NCBI GenBank assembly: GCA_900766135.1
Contig: CAAFUF010000023.1
Location: 226,126-290,125 of the forward strand
Source: Paenibacillaceae bacterium
GTDB taxonomy: Bacteria > Bacillota > Bacilli > Paenibacillales > Paenibacillaceae
Length of the DNA: 64,000 nt
Reading direction: 5' to 3'
A program made the position numbers and the translations under genes. Of the stretch, positions 59,793-64,000 are shown one piece after another. The notes below the pieces were generated by a model. The model was not told where the DNA came from. It ran no database searches and saw nothing but the letters and a program-made list of their open reading frames with translations. The stretch's first letter is position 1. The number at the start of each line of letters is the position of its first letter.

Positions 59793-59880
59793 ACCCCATA
59801 CTCCCCATACTCCCCATACTCCCCAAACTACTCATACTCCCCGAACTGCCCGCATTACCCGCGCTGCCCGTATTGCTCCG
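59793..59880. repeat. 10-bp tandem repeat (CCCCATACTC type)
   Basis: About eight units of 10 bp, the first three near identical, later ones drifting to CCCGCATTAC and CCCGTATTGC. It includes the last codons and stop of the MFS gene (stop at 59855), so repeat growth could change that protein's C-terminus. Confidence 0.8.
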
Positions 59881-61063
59881 GTTGATGCTGGCGAACCGGA
59901 CGGATCCAGTAGAACAGCATGATGCCGAACAACAGCAGCGCGCTGATCCCCACGGTTACCGTTTCGTCGAAGCTTTCCGCCATCCAGCCGCCCAGGATCG
60001 GGCCAAGAATAACCCCGATGCCTTCGATGCCGGAGAGAACGCCCCAGCCGGTCGCTTTTTGTTCGACGGGAACGAAATGGGACAGGATCGCATTCCATGC
60101 CGGAAGCACGGCGGCATACGCCGCGCCAAGACAGACGGCAAGCAGCATCGTGCTGAACATCTGCCGGGAGTAGATCAGCATTCCCAGGCAGGCGGCCAGG
60201 GCACCGAAACCGGCGATCAAGAGCCATTTGTGGCCCCATTTGTCGGCAAGCCGGCCCATCGGGATCAGCAACAGCACGGTCATGCAGCCTCCGGCCATCA
60301 GCACGATGGAATATCCCGAATAATCCAGCGCCAAATACTCGGAAGCAAAGCTTGGCAGGACGGGCACCAACAGTCCGGCGGCCAGCGTCTGCACGATCAT
60401 GCCGGGCACGAGCGGCTTCATCTGGGCCAGCTTACTCCCGATTTGCCGCATTTGCTGTTTAAACGGAACCGTGTCCTCCAGCAAGCGCCGGGACGAGAAA
60501 TCGATCCGCTTCAAGGCGGCTAACAGCCATCCGGCGGACCAACAGCCGGCCAGCAGCCAGAACGATAAGGCATAACTGCGGTCGATCAGAAAATTGACGG
60601 CTACCGGACCCAACCCTAACGAAACGAGCCAAATCGTGTAGACGGACCCCATCTGCGAGCCGCGGCTGTCCTCCCGAATTTCGGATAGGCAGAGGAGCCA
60701 GACGGGCGAGACTCCGATTCCAATTAGGCCGGCCCCAAGAACAATGGCCCAGGGAGCACTCACCCCGTAAGAGACGAACAGGCCCAGTAATCCAAGCAGC
60801 AGGAAAATATTCAGGATCAGCCGGGCCGGGAACCGATCCAGTACGTAACCCGCGAGGACCTTAATCAGCGTATCAGCCAAATAATGGACCGAGATGGCTA
60901 CGCCAACCGCCGCCAGCGTAATCTGGCGCTCTTTGGCATAGGCGGGCAAGAACGAGATGAGAAAGGCGCTGCGGGCCATTTCCGTCAAAAACAAAATGGC
61001 GGCGCAGTGCAGAAATGCAGGAGTAAGATGATTTCCCGATATCCATCGGCTAGTACGTTTCAT
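59855..61063 (-). CDS. MFS transporter
   Basis: A 402-residue 12-helix transporter, beginning 'LHCAAILFLTEMARSAFLI'. The loop 'VLDRFPARLILN' and the helix 'GMLIYSRQMFSTMLLAVCLG' (in two parts) follow the DHA1 pattern. In Paenibacillus and Bacillus, similar MFS genes lie beside UgtP-like glycosyltransferase and PAP2 genes, suggesting a role in glycolipid or lipid flipping. AAGGAG precedes the ATG. The C-terminal tail runs into the 10-bp repeat. Confidence 0.85.
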   Translation of the reverse strand: MKRTSRWISGNHLTPAFLHCAAILFLTEMARSAFLISFLPAYAKERQITLAAVGVAISVHYLADTLIKVLAGYVLDRFPARLILNIFLLLGLLGLFVSYGVSAPWAIVLGAGLIGIGVSPVWLLCLSEIREDSRGSQMGSVYTIWLVSLGLGPVAVNFLIDRSYALSFWLLAGCWSAGWLLAALKRIDFSSRRLLEDTVPFKQQMRQIGSKLAQMKPLVPGMIVQTLAAGLLVPVLPSFASEYLALDYSGYSIVLMAGGCMTVLLLIPMGRLADKWGHKWLLIAGFGALAACLGMLIYSRQMFSTMLLAVCLGAAYAAVLPAWNAILSHFVPVEQKATGWGVLSGIEGIGVILGPILGGWMAESFDETVTVGISALLLFGIMLFYWIRPVRQHQPEQYGQRG

Positions 61064-61120
61064 ATTCGCAAGGCTCCTTGCTTCTTATTCGTGCGCCAAC
61101 TTCGGCGCGGACGAACCGGA

Positions 61121-62272
61121 TCATTGGCCGTCCGCCAAGGCCGGCAGGCGGCCCGCCAGGTGCAGCACGTCCCGGACGATCGTCTCGGTGGCGCATCCTG
61201 CGGCCAGTTCGTCGTACTGCTGGAGCATCCGGGCTCTGCGGACCTCGGAATCGAGCAGCTCGTGCACCTGATCCGCCAAAGCTCGCGGCGAAGAGACCAC
61301 CGCGGCCGCGCCTTTGCGTTCCAGGTACCTCGCGTTTTCCCGCTCCTGGCCGGAGAACGGCTTGTAGACCACGATCGGGGTGCGGATCTGGATCGCTTCC
61401 GACAGCGTGATGCCCCCGGCCTTCGTCACGATGCACGCGGCTTCCCGCATGCGGTCGTGGATCGCTTCGACGTAACCGAATAGGCGCAGCCGTTCATGAC
61501 CGGCAAACCGCCGCTCCAGGCGACGCCGCAGCTTATCGTTGCCTCCGCAGACGATGTCCACCCGCACGTCCGGCAGCGCCAGCAGCTTGGCGGTGATGAG
61601 CTGGGCGTCGGGCAAGGGAATATGCGCTCCCATCATGACCAGAATGGAGCGGGATTCCTCCGAGGATCGCCAAGCTTGCGCCTGCGGATTCATGGATCGC
61701 ACCGGCTCGTAAAACGGCTCCCGGACCGGAATGCCGCTGACCACGATCGCCTCCGCGGGCACGCCGCGTTCGATCATCTCCCGCTTCAAATCCGCGGTCG
61801 CCACGTAATAACGGTCCGGCCGCGTGAACAACCAGCGGTTGTGCAGGCTGAAGTCGGTGACGACGGTGAATACCGGTACGCGAATGCCGTGTTTTCGCAG
61901 CTGATCCGTGATGCCGCCGAAGGGAAAAGTGCTGATGATGGCGTCGGGCCGCTGCTTTTGGAGCAGGGTGACCAGCTTTTTCATGCCCAGCTGGTTTCCC
62001 CATTTCGCTATAGCGCTTGTCTGCCGGAGATCCCGGGTCGCATAGTAGCTCCACCCGTAATAGTCCAGGCCGTAGGCCGAGAACCACGGGCTGTATAAAT
62101 AGAGATGCCGGGAGACGGAATTCATTCCCGGATGGGCTTCGCGGTACAGGTCGATCACGCTGACCGATCGGGCGCCCGACCGGGTCAGGGATTGCTCCAG
62201 CGTCCGCGCCACCTGGATATGGCCGTTGCCGTATCCGGCAGTCAGGATGACGATGTGCATGTTTTGCTTCAT
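61121..62272 (-). CDS. UgtP/MGDG-synthase-like diacylglycerol glycosyltransferase
   Basis: A 383-residue GT28-type enzyme, same length as B. subtilis UgtP (382). The N-terminal donor/acceptor motif is 'ILTAGYGNGHIQVARTLEQ' and the C-terminal nucleotide-sugar motif includes 'VTKAGGITLSEAIQIRTPIV'. It should add glucose or galactose to diacylglycerol at the membrane, providing glycolipids and possibly lipoteichoic acid anchors. The start at 62272 gives the family-typical N-terminus. It heads the group with the MFS, PAP2 and YkoP-like genes. Confidence 0.9.
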   Translation of the reverse strand: MKQNMHIVILTAGYGNGHIQVARTLEQSLTRSGARSVSVIDLYREAHPGMNSVSRHLYLYSPWFSAYGLDYYGWSYYATRDLRQTSAIAKWGNQLGMKKLVTLLQKQRPDAIISTFPFGGITDQLRKHGIRVPVFTVVTDFSLHNRWLFTRPDRYYVATADLKREMIERGVPAEAIVVSGIPVREPFYEPVRSMNPQAQAWRSSEESRSILVMMGAHIPLPDAQLITAKLLALPDVRVDIVCGGNDKLRRRLERRFAGHERLRLFGYVEAIHDRMREAACIVTKAGGITLSEAIQIRTPIVVYKPFSGQERENARYLERKGAAAVVSSPRALADQVHELLDSEVRRARMLQQYDELAAGCATETIVRDVLHLAGRLPALADGQ

Positions 62273-62642
62273 AGCTAGCTGCCGCCTTTCCACCGAAATA
62301 GAAACGCACGGTTCGTTCCGTCGATTCATTCCGAGTTCCAGTATATAGGAAGCTTGGAAGAATCAAACCGGCCGCGCGGCGTGATTTCGTTCCGACTTTA
62401 GTCCAGTATGCCTGCCGGACCGCTTGCGAGTTTGACGGGATCATTTCTCGTATTGTCAAAAGTTAACGTATCTTCACTTTAGGGCACTAATGTTAACGTT
62501 CGTTTAAAAGGGACGGCAATCTGTGTAAAACGGCCCCTGAGGAGAAGGCGCGGCGGGATTCGTTTTTTTACCTGTGGCAATGGGGATGGCGGATTAGGTA
62601 TAATTAAAAAATGACTTGAGTTCGTTTAGAAAGAGGATACGC
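62273..62642. other. 370-bp divergent intergenic region
   Basis: Holds the promoter regions of the glycosyltransferase and rlmN genes. Two identical GTTAACGT 8-mers (62462-62469 and 62492-62499) are exactly 30 bp, about three helical turns, apart and may be an operator pair. No gene. Confidence 0.5.
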
Positions 62643-63698
62643 ATGAATAAACAATCGATCTATGGTTTGACGAAGGATCAGCTGGCCGCTTGGCTGCTGG
62701 ACCGTGGACATAAAAGAGGCCGGGCCGAGCTGGTTTGGGAAGGCTTGTATCGCCAACGGACCACCGATTTCGAAGCGATGAATGGGGTTCATCCCGAATG
62801 TCTCGCGCTGCTGCAAGAACAGTTTGCCATCGAAACCCTGGAGGAGCATGTCCGCCAGGAGTCGATCGACGGGACGATCAAATTCCTGTTCCGGCTGCAA
62901 GATGGCAACCTGATCGAGACGGTGCTCATGCGCCATAAATTCGGCCTGTCGGTATGCGTGACGACCCAGGTCGGCTGCAATATCGGCTGCAGCTTTTGCG
63001 CCAGCGGGCTGCTGAAGAAGAGCCGGGACCTGACGAGCGGGGAAATCGTGGAGCAGGTCATGAAGGTACAGCTGCACCTGGACCGGCAGGGCAAAGGAGA
63101 GCGCGTGACCCACATTGTGGTGATGGGGATCGGGGAGCCTTTTGACAATTACGAGAATATGGCCGATTTCCTGCGGGTCATCCAGGACCCCAAAGGACTT
63201 GCGATCGGTCCGCGCCACATCACCGTATCGACCAGCGGGCTGGCGGACAAAATCATCGAGTTTGCCGATTCCGACCTGCAGGTGAATTTGGCCGTATCCT
63301 TGCATGCGCCGAACAATGAGCTGCGCACGCGGATCATGAAGATCAATAAGGCAATTCCGCTCGAGAAGCTGATGGCGGCGATCGACTATTACTTGGAGCA
63401 AACGAACCGGAGGCTCACGATTGAGTATATTTTGCTAAAGGGCGTCAACGACGGGACGGAGCATGCGCAGGAATTAGCCGATCTGCTGGGTGACCGGTTC
63501 GTGAACGTCAACCTGATTCCGTATAATCCGGTGGACGAACACAGCCAGTATCAACGGAGCGAGCAGGATTCCGTGCTGGCCTTTTACGACGCGCTAAAAA
63601 AACGCGGCCTCAGCGTCAGCGTTCGCTTGGAGCACGGGGCCGACATCGATGCAGCCTGCGGGCAGCTGCGCAGCAAACAGTTGAAGCGACCTAGCTGA
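62643..63698 (+). CDS. rlmN: 23S rRNA (adenine-2503-C2)-methyltransferase
   Basis: A 351-residue radical-SAM enzyme. The cluster motif CxxxCxxC is 'CNIGCSFC' in 'TTQVGCNIGCSFCASG', and the conserved C-terminal methylated cysteine lies in 'ADIDAACGQL'. 'VMGIGEPFDNY' and 'EYILLKGVNDGTEHA' agree with RlmN rather than Cfr ('YIMLPGVND'). It methylates A2503 of 23S rRNA and A37 of some tRNAs. The ATG at 62643 follows AGAGGA. It is followed by a strong terminator. Bacillales often carry more than one RlmN/Cfr paralogue, so this may be a second copy. Confidence 0.88.
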   Translation: MNKQSIYGLTKDQLAAWLLDRGHKRGRAELVWEGLYRQRTTDFEAMNGVHPECLALLQEQFAIETLEEHVRQESIDGTIKFLFRLQDGNLIETVLMRHKFGLSVCVTTQVGCNIGCSFCASGLLKKSRDLTSGEIVEQVMKVQLHLDRQGKGERVTHIVVMGIGEPFDNYENMADFLRVIQDPKGLAIGPRHITVSTSGLADKIIEFADSDLQVNLAVSLHAPNNELRTRIMKINKAIPLEKLMAAIDYYLEQTNRRLTIEYILLKGVNDGTEHAQELADLLGDRFVNVNLIPYNPVDEHSQYQRSEQDSVLAFYDALKKRGLSVSVRLEHGADIDAACGQLRSKQLKRPS

Positions 63699-63723
63699 CC
63701 CGAACGAGCGGAGGGCTAGGATT

Positions 63724-63757
63724 AAAGGACTTGGAGCGATGCTCCAAGTCCTTTTTT
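63724..63757 (+). terminator. terminator after rlmN
   Basis: AAAGGACTTGGAGC pairs perfectly with GCTCCAAGTCCTTT around GAT, followed by six T. Confidence 0.95.
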
Positions 63758-63815
63758 AGGCTGCCGGTGACGGCGCGTCTGGCGACGATTTGCCCCTTTG
63801 AAACTTGAGGAATCC

Positions 63816-63884
63816 GATGAACTGCAAAAGTACATCTGAATATGAGCTATTTTCGAATATGAAGGCGATAAGCTGCAAAAGCCT
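63816..63884. repeat. tandem pair with core CTGCAAAAG, spacing 51 bp
   Basis: GATGAACTGCAAAAG at 63816 and GATAAGCTGCAAAAG at 63867, 51 bp apart, with GAATATGA repeated between them (63838 and 63855). Lies just left of the transposase gene. Confidence 0.6.
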
Positions 63885-63903
63885 CAAGGCCCCCTAATTA
63901 AAC

Positions 63904-64000
63904 TGGAGTCCTCCCCTACAAGGAATTACAATGGAAATAAGGGAGAGGATTAAGTTATGGGAAAAGCCAAAGATGAATTTCGTTTAAAGGTAGTAAGAGA
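63904..64000 (+). mobile_element. left end of a probable IS3-family element
   Basis: The putative left terminal inverted repeat begins TGGAGTCCTCCCC at 63904. A transposase orfA follows within 55 bp. The element continues beyond the window, so the right end, target duplication and family name cannot be verified. Confidence 0.5.
63958..64000 (+). CDS. transposase OrfA, IS3-type, N-terminal fragment
   Basis: The first 14 codons (beginning 'MGKAKDEFRLKVVR') start eight or so bases after GGGAGAGG and run off the window. The basic 'EFRLKVVRE' opening is typical of helix-turn-helix OrfA proteins of IS3-family transposases from Paenibacillus. Too little is visible for a firm subgroup. Confidence 0.55.

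Noticed and set aside
62643..63698. Cfr-type C8 methyltransferase (antibiotic resistance)
   Set aside because: Motifs around the GVND and GEPFDN segments agree with RlmN, the housekeeping C2 enzyme.

Overview
The window looks like a chromosomal segment from a Paenibacillus-type member of the Bacillales. The GC content of coding DNA is moderately high, GGAGG-type ribosome binding sites precede many ATG, GTG and TTG starts, there is an S-layer-homology (SLH) protein, and several proteins have their closest recognisable relatives in Bacillus and Paenibacillus (AguAB, RocA/PutB, OhrR, UgtP-type glycosyltransferase, YkoP-like protein, HAAS/PadR pair). No rRNA, tRNA, CRISPR array or prophage was seen. 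The only mobile DNA recognised is the start of a probable IS3-family element at the right edge.

Layout. 1-1417: end of an ABC-2 exporter (ATPase tail and permease). 1427-3275: PEP-mutase-family enzyme and an Ada-type alkylation repair regulator. 3726-5677: aguA-aguB, agmatine to putrescine. 5875-10570: EamA exporter, a class V aminotransferase next to a DsrE protein, a DUF421 protein and a lipoprotein. 10631-13270: aldo/keto reductase and MFS pump divergent from an HxlR regulator with a clear palindromic operator. 13313-19640: a VanRS-like two-component system followed by two sugar-type ABC permeases, a HlyD-like adaptor and a solute-binding lipoprotein, with no ATPase. 19828-21190: PadR/HAAS pair. 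21257-26692: GltS-type symporter, acyltransferase with zinc ribbon, GNAT enzyme, SLH protein. 26887-27712: ArsR and SRPBCC. 27851-34010: malic enzyme, glutamate dehydrogenase, P5C dehydrogenase and proline dehydrogenase, a proline/glutamate catabolic block. 34240-37620: a RocR-like sigma-54 activator relative with degenerate motifs, and a transporter.

38103-43610: a nuclease-like protein, then a compact operon of a small protein, a YgiB-like Ser/Gly-rich protein, a glutathionylspermidine-synthase-like ATP-grasp ligase, a lipoprotein, a DUF350 membrane protein and a K+ channel. 43739-47094: MFS transporter, Fe-siderophore binding lipoprotein with a Fur box, and an AraC regulator. 47201-49429: exported protein, small protein, OhrR and glutathione peroxidase. 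49882-53504: phnDCE1E2 transporter. 53687-58085: 5'-nucleotidase, methyltransferase, small protein, chemotaxis receptor. 58186-62272: YkoP-like protein, PAP2 phosphatase, MFS and a UgtP-like glycosyltransferase. 62643-63698: RlmN. 63958-end: transposase start.

The most unusual signal is not a gene. At least five intergenic gaps (3590, 30982, 37787, 49671, 58864, 63816) carry short tandem arrays whose sequences are unrelated from family to family, yet the unit length is almost constant (about 50-52 bp), and in three families the unit is centred on an inverted repeat. Two loci 27 kb apart (3590-3674 and 30982-31066) are copies of the same 85-bp element. The second item worth following is the ATP-grasp/YgiB/DUF350/K+-channel operon. 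The third is the RocR-like regulator, whose GAFTGA, Walker B and neighbouring motifs have all drifted.
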